A stretch of 64,000 bases of DNA from assembly GCF_029852145.1 (NCBI RefSeq), contig NC_079974.1:13083041-13147040 (forward strand), written 5' to 3'. Position 1 is the stretch's first letter; the number at the start of each line of letters is the position of its first letter. This stretch comes from Microplitis mediator (taxonomy: Eukaryota > Arthropoda > Insecta > Hymenoptera > Braconidae). The notes beneath the pieces were generated by a model. That model did not search any database and had not been told where the DNA came from. It was given only the letters and a program-made list of their open reading frames with translations. Shown in pieces: positions 14,410 to 28,050 of the stretch. The position numbers were made by a program, and so were the translations under genes.

Positions 14410-17400
14410 ACGAGTTGGCGTTGAAAAGAATTGTTATTTTCAGTCAATAACCATACAAGTATATGGCGGAGGATAGTTTGCAAAGTACTATCACACAAAT
14501 TTTTGCCAATCACTTGGACTTGGGTCATTTTTCGTCATCTATAAATATGTTTTTCTTTAAACGTTTAATCTGATATGGTTTTCTCACAAATTTTATTTTT
14601 TAATCTTAAGTTTACCACCATAACTTAAGTATTTTGACTATGTGCTATTATATTAAGTAGATTTTGTCTTACGCACAAGAACAGATAAAAGTGTAAGCTT
14701 TTTTTATGCGTTCTTTTCAAACGACCGACTACTTATAATAGTACGAGCCGGCGTTAAAAAGAATTGTTATTTTCAGTCAATAACCATACAAGTATATGGC
14801 GGCGGATAGTTTGCAAAGTACTATGACACAAATTTTTGCCGATCACTTGGACTTTGTGTCATTTTTCGTCATCTACAAATATTTTTTTGTTTAAATTTTT
14901 AATCTGACATGGTTGTCTCATATATTTTATTTGTTTTGTCTTAATTTTACCACCATAGCTTAAGTTTTTCACCTATGTGCTATTACATTTAGTAGTTTTC
15001 GTCTTATGTACGTTAACATGCGAAATCTTAATCATCTATTTGCGTACTTATTAAACAACCCACTACTTATACTAGTCCGAGCCGGCATTGAAAAGAATTG
15101 TTATTTTCAGTCAATTACCATACAAGTATATGGCGGAGGATAGTTTGCAAAGTACTATCACAAAAATTTTTGCCAATCACTTGTACTTTGTGTCATTTTG
15201 TAACATCAATAGATTTTTCCTTTCTTTTCTTAATCTGACATGGTTGTCTCACAAATTTTAATTTAAAATCTTAATTTTACCACCATAACTTAAGTTTTTT
15301 GACAATGTGCCATGAAATTTAGTAGTTTTTGTCTTACGTACAATGACAGATAAAATCATAAGCTTTTTAATGCGTACTTTTTGAAAAGCCGACTACTCAT
15401 ACTGATACGAGTTGGCGTTGACAAGAATTGTTATTTTCAGTCAATAACCATACAAGGATATGGCGGCGGATAGTTTGCAAAGTACTATCACACAAATTTT
15501 TGCCAATCACTTGTACTTTGTGTCATTTTGTAACATCAATAGATTTTTCCTTTTTTTTCTTAATCTGACATGGTTGTCTCACAAATTTTTAATTTAAAAT
15601 CTTAATTTTACCACCATAACTTAAGTATTTTGACAATGTGCCATGAAATTTAGTAGTTTTTGTCTTACGTACAATAACAGATAAAATCATAAGCTTTTTA
15701 ATGCGTTCTTTTTGAAAAGCCGACTACTCATACTGATACGAGTTGGCGTTGAAAAGAATTGTTATTTTCGGTCAATAACCATACAAGTATATGGCGGAGG
15801 ATAGTTTGCAAAGTACTATCACACAAATTTTTGCCAATCACTTGGACTTGGGTCATTTTTCGTCATCTATAAATATGTTTTTCTTTAAACGTTTAATCTG
15901 ATATGGTTTTCTCACAAATTTTATTTTTTAATCTTAAGTTTACCACCATAACTTAAGTATTTTGACTATGTGCTATTATATTAAGTAGATTTTGTCTTAC
16001 GCACAAGAACAGATAAAATTGTAAGCTTTTTTATGCGTTCTTTTCAAACGACCGACTACTTATACTAGTACGAGCCGGCGTTAAAAAGAATTGTTATTTT
16101 CAGTCAATAACCATACAAGTATATGGCGGCGGATAGTTTGCAAAGTACTATGACACAAATTTTTGCCGATCACTTGGACTTTGTGTCATTTTTCGTCATC
16201 TACAAATATTTTTTTGTTTAAATTTTTAATCTGACATGGTTGTCTCATATATTTTATTTGTTTTGTCTTAATTTTACCACCATAGCTTAAGTTTTTCACC
16301 TATGTGCTATTACATTTAGTAGTTTTCGTCTTATGTACGTTAACATGCGAAATCTTAATCATCTATTTGCGTACTTATTAAACAACCCACTACTTATACT
16401 AGTCCGAGCTGGCATTGAAAAGAATTGTTATTTTCAGTCAATTACCATACAAGTATATGGCGGAGGATAGTTTGCAAAGTACTATCACAAAAATTTTTGC
16501 CAATCACTTGTACTTTGTGTCATTTTGTAACATCAATAGATTTTTCCTTTCTTTTCTTAATCTGACATGGTTGTCTCACAAATTTTAATTTAAAATCTTA
16601 ATTTTACCACCATAACTTAAGTTTTTTGACAATGTGCCATGAAATTTAGTAGTTTTTGTCTTACGTACAATGACAGATAAAATCATAAGCTTTTTAATGC
16701 GTACTTTTTGAAAAGCCGACTACTCATACTGATACGAGTTGGCGTTGACAAGAATTGTTATTTTCAGTCAATAACCATACAAGGATATGGCGGCGGATAG
16801 TTTGCAAAGTACTATCACACAAATTTTTGCCAATCACTTGTACTTTGTGTCATTTTGTAACATCAATAGATTTTTCCTTTTTTTTCTTAATCTGACATGG
16901 TTGTCTCACAAATTTTTAATTTAAAATCTTAATTTTACCACCATAACTTAAGTATTTTGACAATGTGCCATGAAATTTAGTAGTTTTTGTCTTACGTACA
17001 ATAACAGATAAAATCATAAGCTTTTTAATGCGTTCTTTTTGAAAAGCCGACTACTCATACTGATACGAGTTGGCGTTGAAAAGAATTGTTATTTTCGGTC
17101 AATAACCATACAAGTATATGGCGGAGGATAGTTTGCAAAGTACTATCACACAAATTTTTGCCAATCACTTGGACTTGGGTCATTTTTCGTCATCTATAAA
17201 TATGTTTTTCTTTAAACGTTTAATCTGATATGGTTTTCTCACAAATTTTATTTTTTAATCTTAAGTTTACCACCATAACTTAAGTATTTTGACTATGTGC
17301 TATTATATTAAGTAGATTTTGTCTTACGCACAAGAACAGATAAAATTGTAAGCTTTTTTATGCGTTCTTTTCAAACGACCGACTACTTATACTAGTACGA

Positions 17401-19420
17401 GCCGGCGTTAAAAAGAATTGTTATTTTCAGTCAATAACCATACAAGTATATGGCGGCGGATAGTTTGCAAAGTACTATGACACAAATTTTTGCCGATCAC
17501 TTGGACTTTGTGTCATTTTTCGTCATCTACAAATATTTTTTTGTTTAAATTTTTAATCTGACATGGTTGTCTCATATATTTTATTTGTTTTGTCTTAATT
17601 TTACCACCATAGCTTAAGTTTTTCACCTATGTGCTATTACATTTAGTAGTTTTCGTCTTATGTACGTTAACATGCGAAATCTTAATCATCTATTTGCGTA
17701 CTTATTAAACAACCCACTACTTATACTAGTCCGAGCCGGCATTGAAAAGAATTGTTATTTTCAGTCAATTACCATACAAGTATATGGCGGAGGATAGTTT
17801 GCAAAGTACTATCACAAAAATTTTTGCCAATCACTTGTACTTTGTGTCATTTTGTAACATCAATAGATTTTTCCTTTCTTTTCTTAATCTGACATGGTTG
17901 TCTCACAAATTTTAATTTAAAATCTTAATTTTACCACCATAACTTAAGTTTTTTGACAATGTGCCATGAAATTTAGTAATTTTTGTCTTACGTACAATGA
18001 CAGATAAAATCATAAGCTTTTTAATGCGTACTTTTTGAAAAGCCGACTACTCATACTGATACGAGTTGGCGTTGACAAGAATTGTTATTTTCAGTCAATA
18101 ACCATACAAGGATATGGCGGCGGATAGTTTGCAAAGTACTATCACACAAATTTTTGCCAATCACTTGTACTTTGTGTCATTTTGTAACATCAATAGATTT
18201 TTCCTTTTTTTTCTTAATCTGACATGGTTGTCTCACAAATTTTTAATTTAAAATCTTAATTTTACCACCATAACTTAAGTATTTTGACAATGTGCCATGA
18301 AATTTAGTAGTTTTTGTCTTACGTACAATAACAGATAAAATCATAAGCTTTTTAATGCGTTCTTTTTGAAAAGCCGACTACTCATACTGATACGAGTTGG
18401 CGTTGAAAAGAATTGTTATTTTCGGTCAATAACCATACAAGTATATGGCGGAGGATAGTTTGCAAAGTACTATCACACAAATTTTTGCCAATCACTTGGA
18501 CTTGGGTCATTTTTCGTCATCTATAAATATGTTTTTCTTTAAACGTTTAATCTGATATGGTTTTCTCACAAATTTTATTTTTTAATCTTAAGTTTACCAC
18601 CATAACTTAAGTATTTTGACTATGTGCTATTATATTAAGTAGATTTTGTCTTACGCACAAGAACAGATAAAATTGTAAGCTTTTTTATGCGTTCTTTTCA
18701 AACGACCGACTACTTATACTAGTACGAGCCGGCGTTAAAAAGAATTGTTATTTTCAGTCAATAACCATACAAGTATATGGCGGCGGATAGTTTGCAAAGT
18801 ACTATGACACAAATTTTTGCCGATCACTTGGACTTTGTGTCATTTTTCGTCATCTACAAATATTTTTTTGTTTAAATTTTTAATCTGACATGGTTGTCTC
18901 ATATATTTTATTTGTTTTGTCTTAATTTTACCACCATAGCTTAAGTTTTTCACCTATGTGCTATTACATTTAGTAGTTTTCGTCTTATGTACGTTAACAT
19001 GCGAAATCTTAATCATCTATTTGCGTACTTATTAAACAACCCACTACTTATACTAGTCCGAGCCGGCATTGAAAAGAATTGTTATTTTCAGTCAATTACC
19101 ATACAAGTATATGGCGGAGGATAGTTTGCAAAGTACTATCACAAAAATTTTTGCCAATCACTTGTACTTTGTGTCATTTTGTAACATCAATAGATTTTTC
19201 CTTTCTTTTCTTAATCTGACATGGTTGTCTCACAAATTTTAATTTAAAATCTTAATTTTACCACCATAACTTAAGTTTTTTGACAATGTGCCATGAAATT
19301 TAGTAGTTTTTGTCTTACGTACAATGACAGATAAAATCATAAGCTTTTTAATGCGTACTTTTTGAAAAGCCGACTACTCATACTGATACGAGTTGGCGTT
19401 GACAAGAATTGTTATTTTCA
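14410..19420. repeat. Higher-order repeat of the satellite (4 monomers, about 1327 bp)
   Basis: The variant gttggcgttgacaag starts at 15411, 16738, 18064 and 19392, spacings of 1327, 1326 and 1328 bp. Between these points four distinguishable monomers repeat in the same order and are nearly identical across copies, with only a few substitutions (for example tttagtaattttt near 17979 instead of tttagtagttttt). Neighbouring monomers within one copy differ much more than equivalent monomers between copies, which is the definition of a higher-order repeat. Confidence 0.9.
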
Positions 19421-19839
19421 GTCAATAACCATACAAGTATATGGCGGCGGATAGTTTGCAAAGTACTATGACACAAATTTTTGCCAATCACTTGTACTTT
19501 GTGTCGTTTTTTGACATTCATAAATTTTTTCCTTTTTTGTTTCTTAATCTGACTAGGTTGTCTTTTATATTATATTTTTGTCTCTTAAGTTTACCACAAT
19601 AACTTGATATTTTTGACTATGTGTCATTTTTTGTCATCTATAAATATTTTTTTCTTTGGATTTTTAATCTGACATGGTTGTCTCATATATTTTATTTTTG
19701 TTGCTCAAGTTCACAACCATAGCTTAAGTTTTTCACCCATGTGCTATTACATTTAGTAGCTTACGTCTTATGTACGTTAACATGTAAAATCTTAATCATT
19801 TATTTGCGTACTTATTAAACAACCCACTACTCATACTAG

Positions 19840-22490
19840 TCCGAGCCGGCATTGAAAAGAATTGTTATTTTCAGTCAATTACCATACAAGTATATGGCGG
19901 AAGATAGTTCGCAAAGTACTATCACACAAATTTTTGCCAATCACTTGTACTTTGTTTCATTTTGTAACATCAATAGATTTTTCCTTTTTTTTCTTAATCT
20001 GACATGGTTGTCTCACAAATTTTAATTTAAAATCTTAATTTTACCACCATAACTTAAGTTTTTTTAAAATGTGCCATGAAATTTAGTAGTTTTTGTTTTA
20101 CGTACGATAACAGATAAAATCGTAAGCTATTTCATGCGTTCTTATTAAACAGCCGACTACTCTTACTAGTACGAGTTGGCGTTGAAAAAAATTTTTATTT
20201 TCAGTCAATAACCATACAAGTATATGGCGGAGGATTGTTTGCAAAGTACTATCACACAAATTTTTGCCAATCACTTGGACTTGGGTCATTTTTTGTCATC
20301 TATAAATATTTTTTTCTCTAAATGTTTAATCTGATATGGTTGTCTCACAAATTTTATTTTTTAATCTTAAGTTTACCACCATAACTTAAGTATTTTGACT
20401 ATGTGCTATTATATTAAGTAGATTTTGTCTTACGCACAATAACAGATAAAATTGTAAGCTGTTTATGCGTTCTTTTCAAACGACCGACTACGTATACTAG
20501 TACGAGCCGGCGTTAAAAAGAATTGTCATTTTCAGTCAATAATTATACAAGTATATGGCGGCGGATAGTTTGCAAAGTACTATCACACAAATTTTTGCCA
20601 ATCACTTGTACTTTGTGTCATTTTGTAACATCAATAGATTTATCCTTTTTTTTCTTAATCTGACATGGTTGTCTAACAAATTTTAATTTAAAATCTTAAT
20701 TTTACCACCTTAACTTAAGTTTTTCGACAATGTGCCATGAAATTTAGTAGTTTTTGTCTTACGTACAATGACAGATAAAATCATAAGCTTTTTAATTCGT
20801 ACTTTTTGAAAAGCCGACTACTTATACTAGTACGAGTTGGCGATAGAAAGAATTGTAATTTTCAGACAATTACCGTACAAGTATATGGCAGCTGATACTT
20901 CGCAAAGAACTATCACAAAAATTTTCGCCAATCACTTGTACTTTCCGTCATTTTTTGACATTAGTAAATTTTTCCCTTTTTATTTCTAAATCCGACATGG
21001 TTGTCTCACAAATTTTATTTTTCTATCTTAAGTTTACCACCATACCTGAAGTTTTTCACCCATGTAATATTACATTTAGTAGTTTTCGTCTTATGTACGT
21101 TAACATGTAAAATCTTAATCATTTATTTGCGTACTTATTAAACAACCCACTACTCATACTAGTCCGAGCCGGCATTGAAAAGAATTGTTATTTTCAGTCA
21201 ATTACTATACAAGTATATGGCGGAGGATAGTTTGCAAAGTACTATCACACAAATTTTTGCCAATCTCTTGTACTTTGTTTCATTTTGTAACATCAATAGA
21301 TTTTTCCTTTTTTTTCTTAATCTGACATGGTTGTCTCACAAATTTTAATTTAAAATCTTAATTTTACCACCATAACTTAAGTTTTTTAAAAATGTGCCAT
21401 GAAATTTAGTAGTTTTTGTTTTACGTACGATAACAGATAAAATGGTAAGCTATTTCATGCGTTCTTATTGAACAGCCGACTACTCTTACTAGTACGAGTT
21501 GGCGTTGAAAAAAATTTTTATTTTCAGTCAATAACCATACAAGTATATGGCGGAGGATTGTTTGCAAAGTACTATCACACAAATTTTTGCCAATCACTTG
21601 GACTTGGGTCATTTTCTGTCATCTATAAATATTTTTTTCTTTAAATGTATAATCTGATATGGTTGTCTCACAAATTTTATTTTTTCATCTTAAGTTTACC
21701 ACCATAACTTAAGTATTTTGACTCTGTGCTATTATATTAAGTAGATTTTGTCTTACGCACAATAACAGATAAAATTGTGAGCTTTTTTATGCGTTATTTT
21801 CAAACGACCGACTACGTATACTAGTACGAGCCGGCGTTAAAAAGAATTGTTATTTTTAGTCAATAATTATACAAGGATATGGCGGCGGATAGTTTGCAAC
21901 GTACTATCACACAAATTTTTGCCAATCACTTGTACTTTGTGTCATTTTGTAACATCAATAGATTTATCCTTTTTTTTCTTAATCTGACATGGTTGTCTAA
22001 CAAATTTTAATTTAAAATCTTAATTTTACCACCATAACTTAAGTTTTTCGACAATGTGCCATGACATTTAGTAGTTTTTGTCTTACGTACAATGACAGAT
22101 ATAATCATAAGCTTTTTAATTCGTACTTTTTGAAAAGCCGACTACTTATACTAGTACGAGTTGGCGATAGGAAGAGTTGTAATTTTCAGACAATTACCGT
22201 ACAAGTATATGGCAGCTGATACTTCGCAAAGAACTATCACAAAAATTTTCGCCAATCACTTGTACTTTCCGTCATTTTTTGACATTTGTAAATTTTTCCC
22301 TTTTTATTTCTAAATCCGACATGGTTGTCTCACAAATTTTATTTTTCTATCTTAAGTTTACCACCATACCTTAAGTTTTTCAACTATGTGCCATCATATT
22401 GAGCAGTTTTTGTCTTACGCACAATTACAGATAAAATCGTTAGCTTTTTTATGCGTACTTTTTAAACAACCGACTACTTATACTAGTACG
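19840..22490. repeat. Second higher-order duplication in the satellite (about 1323 bp, 2 copies)
   Basis: The block around 20098-20289 recurs almost unchanged at 21421-21612, an offset of 1323 bp, and the flanking monomers match in the same order. It differs from the 1327 bp higher-order repeat to its left, so two different four-monomer families occur in one array. Confidence 0.75.
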
Positions 22491-24369
22491 AGCCGGCGTT
22501 TAAAAGAATTGTGATTTTCAGTCAATAACCATACAAGTATATGGCGGTGGATAGTTTGCAAAGTACTATCACACAAATTTTTGCCAATCACTTGGACTTT
22601 GTGTCATTTTTTGACATCTATAAATGTTTTCCTATTCTTTTCTTAATCCGACATGGTTGTCTCACAAATTTTATTTTTCTATCTTAAGTTTACCACCATA
22701 CCTTAAGTTTTTCAACTATGTGCCATTATATTGAGCAGTTTTCGTCTTACGCACAATTACAGATAAAATCGTAAGCTTTTCTATGCGTACTTTTTGAACA
22801 GCCGACTACTCATACTAATACGAGTTGGCGTTAAGAAGAATTGTTATTTTCAGTCAATAACTATACAAGTATATGGCGGACGATAGTTTGCAAAGTATTA
22901 TGACACAAATTTTTGCCAATCACTTGTACTTTGTGTCATTTTTTGTCATCTATGAATATTTTTTTCTTTAAATGTTTCATCTGACATGGTTGTCTCACAA
23001 ATTTTATTTTTTAATCTTAAGTTTACCACCATAACTTAAGTATTTTGACTATGTGCCATTATATTTAGTCGTTTTTGTCTTACGTACGATGATATGTAAA
23101 ATCGTAATCATTTATTTTCGTACGTTTTAAACAACCGACTACTTATACTAGTACGAGTTGGCGATAAAAAGAATTGTAATTTTTAGACAATTACCATACA
23201 AGTATATGGCAGCTGATACTTTGCAAAGTACTATCACAAAAATTTCCGCCAATCACTTGTACTTTGTGTCATTTTTTGACATCTATAAATTTTTCCCTTT
23301 CTATTTCTAAATCTGACATGGTTGTCTCACAAATTTTATTTTTATATCTTAAGTTAACCACCATAACTTAAGTTTTTTGACTATGTGCCATTATACTGAG
23401 CAGTTTCCGTCTTACGTACGATAACAGATAAAATCGTAAGCTTTTTAATGCGTTCATTTCAAACACCCGACTACTTATACTAGTACGAGCCGGCATTAAA
23501 AAGAATTGTTATTTTCAGTCCATAACCATACAAGTATATGGCGGAGGATAGTGAGCAAAGTACTATCACACAAATTTTTGCCAATCACTTGGACTTTGTG
23601 TCATTCTTTGCCATTTATAAATATTTTTTCCTCTAAATGTTTAATCTGCCATGGTTGTCTCATATATTTCATTTCTGTCTTTTAAGTTTACCACCATAGC
23701 TTAATTTTTATAACTATGTGCCATTATATTGAATAGTTTCAATCTTATGTACGTTAACTTTTAAAATCGTAATCTCTTACTTAAGTTCTTTTCAATCAAC
23801 CGACTACTTGTACTAGTACGAGCCCGCGTTAAAAAGAATTGTTATTTTCAGTCAATAACCATACAAGTATATGGCGGCGAATAGTTTGCAAAGTACTGTG
23901 ACACTAATTTTTGCCAATCACTTGTTCTTTGAGTCATTTTTTGTCATCTTAATGAATTTTTTTCTTTAAATTTTTAATCTGACATGGTTGTCTCATATAT
24001 TTTATTTTTGGTTTTCAAGTTTACCAACATAACTCAAGATTTTTGATTATGTGCCATTATATTTAGTAGTTTTTGTTTTACGTACGATAACAGATAAAAT
24101 CGTAAGCTTTTTCATGCGTTCTTATTGAACAGCCGACTACTCTTACTAGTACGAGTTGGCGTTAAAAAGAATTGTTATTTTCAGTCAATCACCATACAAG
24201 TATATGGCGGCGGATAGTTTGCAAAGTACTATGACACAAATTTTTGCCGATCACTTGGACTTTGTGTCATTCTTTGACATTTATAAATATTTTTTTCTTT
24301 AAATGTTTAATCTGCCATGGTTGTCTCATATATTATATTCCTGTCTCTCAAGTATACCACCATAGGTTG

Positions 24370-24378
24370 AGTTTTTTT
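24370..24378. other. Left target-site duplication of the MULE
   Basis: AGTTTTTTT abuts the element terminus GGGTGAACG. The right copy at 43971-43979 reads AGTTTTTTA, so 8 of 9 bases match. An uninterrupted monomer near 13510 reads gagttttttaactatg, showing the empty site and that the left copy has an A-to-T change or an extra T. A 9 bp duplication is typical of Mutator-like elements. Confidence 0.75.
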
Positions 24379-25060
24379 GGGTGAACGCCGAATTCCCCTC
24401 GTGACAAAATCCTCTGAGCCGATTTCCCCTCGTGACAAAATCCTCTGAGTCAAATTTCCTTCGTGACAAAATCCTTTGAGTCAAATTTCCTTCGTGACAA
24501 AATCCTTTGAGTCAAAGTCCCCTCGTGACAATATCCTCTTAGTAAAATTCCCCTCTTGACAAAATCTCTGCAATCAAAGTCCCCTTGTGACTAAATCCCC
24601 TCGGTCAAAATCCCCCTGTGACATAATTCTAAAATTCTCTGAATCAAAGGGTTAGATATCTGTAGAATGGTAAGAAAAACTTAATGGAAGTGAAAATAAA
24701 CGTCAATGACATGGAATTTGTAATGTATACCTTATTAGACTGTTTCAAAGGAATCGACTATTTGTTTCTTTCTTAGATATATCGAAAATATTGTTGGAAA
24801 TACCGAAAAAGAGATACTGTGAAGGTTACAGCTCTTAATATCAATACTAAGAGGTGCCGCATCACAAATTTAAATTTTCTATTTTATTACCATGGTGAAA
24901 ATTTTTTGTTACAATTTGGAATTTTTTAACTCATCAACGGATTGTCACATTTGTAAGACCGTAGAACATTCTTTAGGAAATTGAGCGCTCTACAAAAAAG
25001 GTTTTATGTAATTTTTCGACAAACATTCTCCTTCGAAAGTTATTTGGGGTTAAAGTTAGA
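24379..25060. repeat. MULE left terminal inverted repeat
   Basis: It matches the inverse of 43010-43970. The outer about 260 bp consist of eight 31 bp iterons of the form cccctcgtgacaaaatcct, each ending ctgagtcaaa or similar. The inner part is shared non-repetitive sequence, including ggttagatatctgt, tcaatgacatggaatttg and gaggtgccgcatcac. Matching fades after about 25060. Confidence 0.88.
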
Positions 25061-25295
25061 TTTATGATAGTTTCTAACATTTTTATAATTTTCTGACGAA
25101 ACTATCTGTTTTATCAAAAAATGTAATCAGACCTTTTTTTAACTTTCCGCTAAGAAAATCGATGATTTTCGAAAAATTGGGAAGTTATTGTTTTCACCCC
25201 GATTTTCGAAAGTCGAGTTTTCATCAGATGTCGACGTTTTGAGCTCCTAGGAAGCTATTCTGACTATTTTCAGAATGATGTCCGAGTGTATGTAC

Positions 25296-25352
<57 letters not shown>

Positions 25353-26340
25353 CTCTTTGTAACTTTTTAACTAATGAATCGATTTGGATGGTTGAGGTGG
25401 CAATCGAAAGAGCTTGTTGGCCCGCAACTTTCCTGAAAATTTCAGATCATTTGATTAAGTAGACTCGAAGATATTGGCGAATTAATGAAAAAAAAAAATT
25501 TTTTTTTTTAGTTTTTTAGTGATTTCTAAGAAACGACTTGAACGATTGATTTCAAAATCTAATCAGCTCTAGAACTTTATAAGCCGCGTCGAATGCCACC
25601 TTAACCATCTCAATCGGTTAATTTGTTCGAGAGATATCGATGGCGAAAAAAATGGTAAAAAACGTTTTTTTTCGATGATCTTTGAAGTGACTCATCCGAT
25701 CAATTTCAAAATCTAATCGGCCGTAGATTTCAAGAAAACGCGCCGATCGCCACCTCAAACGTCAAAATCGGTTGATTAGTTCAAAAGATATCAGCGCTGA
25801 AAAGTTACAAAAATAACATAAAATGTTATTTTTTCCGGATAAATCAAAATATAATGTGCTAAAATGTGTTTGAAATCATACCAACTCTTTCTCTTTATAG
25901 TCTCTTTCGATTATCAGATAATGTCATATAACTTGTTCCTTAGTTTTAAAGATATCGTCAGCAAAAAATTGAAAAAAACCAGTCGTTAATGTTGTTCTCG
26001 GATATTCTATCTATTAGTGCTCTGACCTAAGTCAAAACTTCAAACTCAAATAACGATTTTGATCACTGACATTGATTTCTGCCTCAATACATTTATTTCA
26101 GAGAACATAATCGATAATAAAAATTCAAAAGCCGCTTCTTCATTAATGATTTTCGATTCTTAAAATTTCAAACTCTAGCATAAAACGTAACTTGTTAGAG
26201 CTTAAAAGGCTCATAATAAAATATTGCATGTAACAGCATTTTCGAGCTCGAAGAGCTCGAAAATATATTCACAGTGATGTTTTCAAGCTCCTTGAGCTTG
26301 AGAACAGCGGGAAGTTTTGGGGCTGGCCCGCAGGGCCAAC
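25061..26340. repeat. Unclassified dispersed repeat with (TG)n
   Basis: At 25110-25290 is a conserved block (cgatgattttcgaaaaattg, cgacgttttgagctcc, tcagaatgatgtccgagtgt) leading into (TG)n at 25293-25349. Inverse copies lie near 36250 and 41100. Beyond it, 25370-25980 repeats three times a phrase like caatcggttaatttgttcga followed by agatatcgatggc. The right end near 26330 reads ggggctggcccgcagggcca. No reading frame is supported. The family cannot be named from sequence alone. Confidence 0.55.
25293..25349. repeat. (TG)n microsatellite
   Basis: An uninterrupted TG dinucleotide run follows gtatgtacgtatg. Confidence 0.95.
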
Positions 26341-27110
26341 CGACGCCCAGATTTTTTATGGATCATTTCATTTTCTTATGAGGATATATTGTCAATTTGT
26401 TCTAATTTTTTAAAAGTCGTGAAATATTTGCACTGATGTGAAATTTTACAAATTATTGATTTTTAGCTGATTATAAAATTATAATTATTCAATTTCAATA
26501 ACTGAAAATTAAATTCGATCACTATATAATTAGTTGTCGAACTATCGACGTTCATTTATTTATACGAAAATATCAATTCTTATTATTAATTTGGGTCATT
26601 TCATGTCAAATCGATCAATGGTTCGAATTGATTACTTTCAATTTCAATGAAATTGATGAGAAATCGATGACGAAAAATTTCAAAAAAGGTGTTTTTTTCA
26701 CATAACCCTTGTATGAAATGAAGACGGATCCAGGTTGGTTTGAAGATTGGTTTAAAACTTACTAATTTTGGGCCAATTGGCTTAAGCCAGAAATTGAAGC
26801 GTGGCCCAATCTTGTTTGAGTATCCGGATGATAACTTCATGTCAGGCCTGACACTCTATCCTGGTCCAATATCGAGTGCCAGTATTATGTCAAGTAAACT
26901 GTTGGTAAATAATAAAGCACCTAATAGTTATTAAAAAAAAATTAAAAAAAAAAAAAAAATAAAAAAGTTATATTGGTAATCATGTGCGTGATGGTAACAT
27001 ATGGAGGTAAATTTGGACATAGAGAAATCGAGTAGACTGATGGAAATAATTTTTTTTGCATTTGCTGGGTCTCGAACCTGATCCTTTATGGCTGCTAGGC
27101 AAGTTTGTTA
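26341..27110. other. AT-rich intronic or intergenic stretch of the MULE, no gene seen
   Basis: Only short frames occur (26601-26840 minus and 26740-26934 plus overlap each other antisense), with no domain. A-rich runs lie at 26934-26965. I see nothing else. Confidence 0.5.
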
Positions 27111-27116
27111 TCCACT

Positions 27117-27620
27117 CATATAACAATTTTTTTCAATTCTTGAGCAAGTCTGCTCTCAAGATCGATAGGTGCTAGTGTATTTTTCTACGTATGTGTCTTG
27201 CTGCATACTTGTGACCAGACTTAAATTGTTAGCCTAGTGCAAGCCTTACACAAGAAATTCATGACAGATTATAACTCAATTCTGAGGAAGACTATAGTTT
27301 AAAATAGTTACGCATGGGTTGCTCAAGATCTGCTCAAGGCTCAAAATTGACCTTGAGCCCTGAGCAGATCTTGAGCAAGCCATGAGTAAAAACCTACTGT
27401 AAGTTACTGGTGCAAAAAATTCGTCAGATACTGTTTCATTGCACGTGTTCAAGATATCTTTAGTATTCTTGCGTACGATAGCATGAGCAAGACATACACA
27501 AATCTTGACATAGGTTATTTGATACACGGTCTTGCGAAAGACACATACGTAGAAAAAGACACTAGCAGCTAGGGGTCTTGCTCAAGATACTTACTCCAGA
27601 ATCTTGCTCAAACGCGTGTT
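27117..27620. mobile_element. MITE-like element with terminal inverted repeats
   Basis: The segment near 27163-27200 (gtgctagtgtatttttctac, then gtatgtgtcttgc) is mirrored near 27530-27570 (gacacatacgtagaaaaaga, then cactagc), and both ends carry cttgctcaaga-like text. The centre has a separate hairpin (27314-27383). A diverged partial copy of the left half is at 33118-33305. There is no coding capacity. Confidence 0.6.
27314..27383. repeat. Hairpin inside the MITE-like element
   Basis: gttgctcaagatctgctcaa is followed, after about 20 bases, by its near inverse ending gcagatcttgagcaagcc. Confidence 0.75.
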
Positions 27621-27829
27621 ACTAGAGCACTAGGCTGTGAGGCTATTCATCGAAGCCGGAGGTTTTAAAGTACCATTTGTTATTTAGCTTTCTACTAATT
27701 ATAAGATATGTGAAATTTTAAAATAATATAAGATCATGATATTTACCGCTTAAAGTTATGTAAGCTAAAATAAAAATAAAATTCTTAGCAAACTCGAACA
27801 AATTTAAAAGAAAATTGACTTGTAGGCCG

Positions 27830-28050
27830 AGACTAGCAAACCCAGGCTCGGTAGTCAACGATTGTCTGGCTCTTGGGCCAAGATTAGCAGCCCAAAGCTC
27901 GATCGTCAAAGATAGACCGACTCTTGTGCCAAGACTAGCAGCCCAAGTATCAGTAGTCGAAGATTGGCCAACTCTTGGGCCAAGACTAACAAACCGAGGC
28001 TCGGGAGTCAACGATTGTCTAGTTCTTGGGCCAAGACTTTTAAACTGAGG
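27830..28050. repeat. 51 bp minisatellite, about 4 copies
   Basis: Units contain cttgggccaagactagca followed by a variable half with tcgtcaacgattg-like text. The 51 bp period explains open frames on both strands. Related shorter units (cttggcccaagyct) appear at 30740-30895 and 31470-31640. Confidence 0.75.

Larger units (their letters stand above)
12136..24378. repeat. 332 bp satellite array, left arm
   Basis: Monomers of about 332 bp recur head to tail. Landmarks in each are acgagyyggcgtt, ttattttcagtcaataacc, caagtatatggcggcgg, tagtttgcaaagtacta and cacaaatttttgcc. The first landmark occurs near 12179, 12622, 12965, 13298, 13628, 14079, 14410, 14746, 15078, 15410 and so on. Some monomers are about 450 bp because a tttgtcatctataaatattt-containing segment of about 118 bp is duplicated inside them (12179-12622, 13628-14079, 19392-19843). 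Short open frames, including the near-identical pair at 20098-20289 and 21421-21612, are shadows of the repeat. The array is interrupted at 24378 by the MULE and resumes at 43971. Confidence 0.95.

Noticed and set aside
20098..21612. Two near-identical 63-codon frames on the minus strand
   Set aside because: They are the same satellite monomer repeated 1323 bp apart, not a gene family.
27718..28048. Frames of about 90 codons on both strands
   Set aside because: They come from a 51 bp minisatellite, which keeps several frames open by its period.
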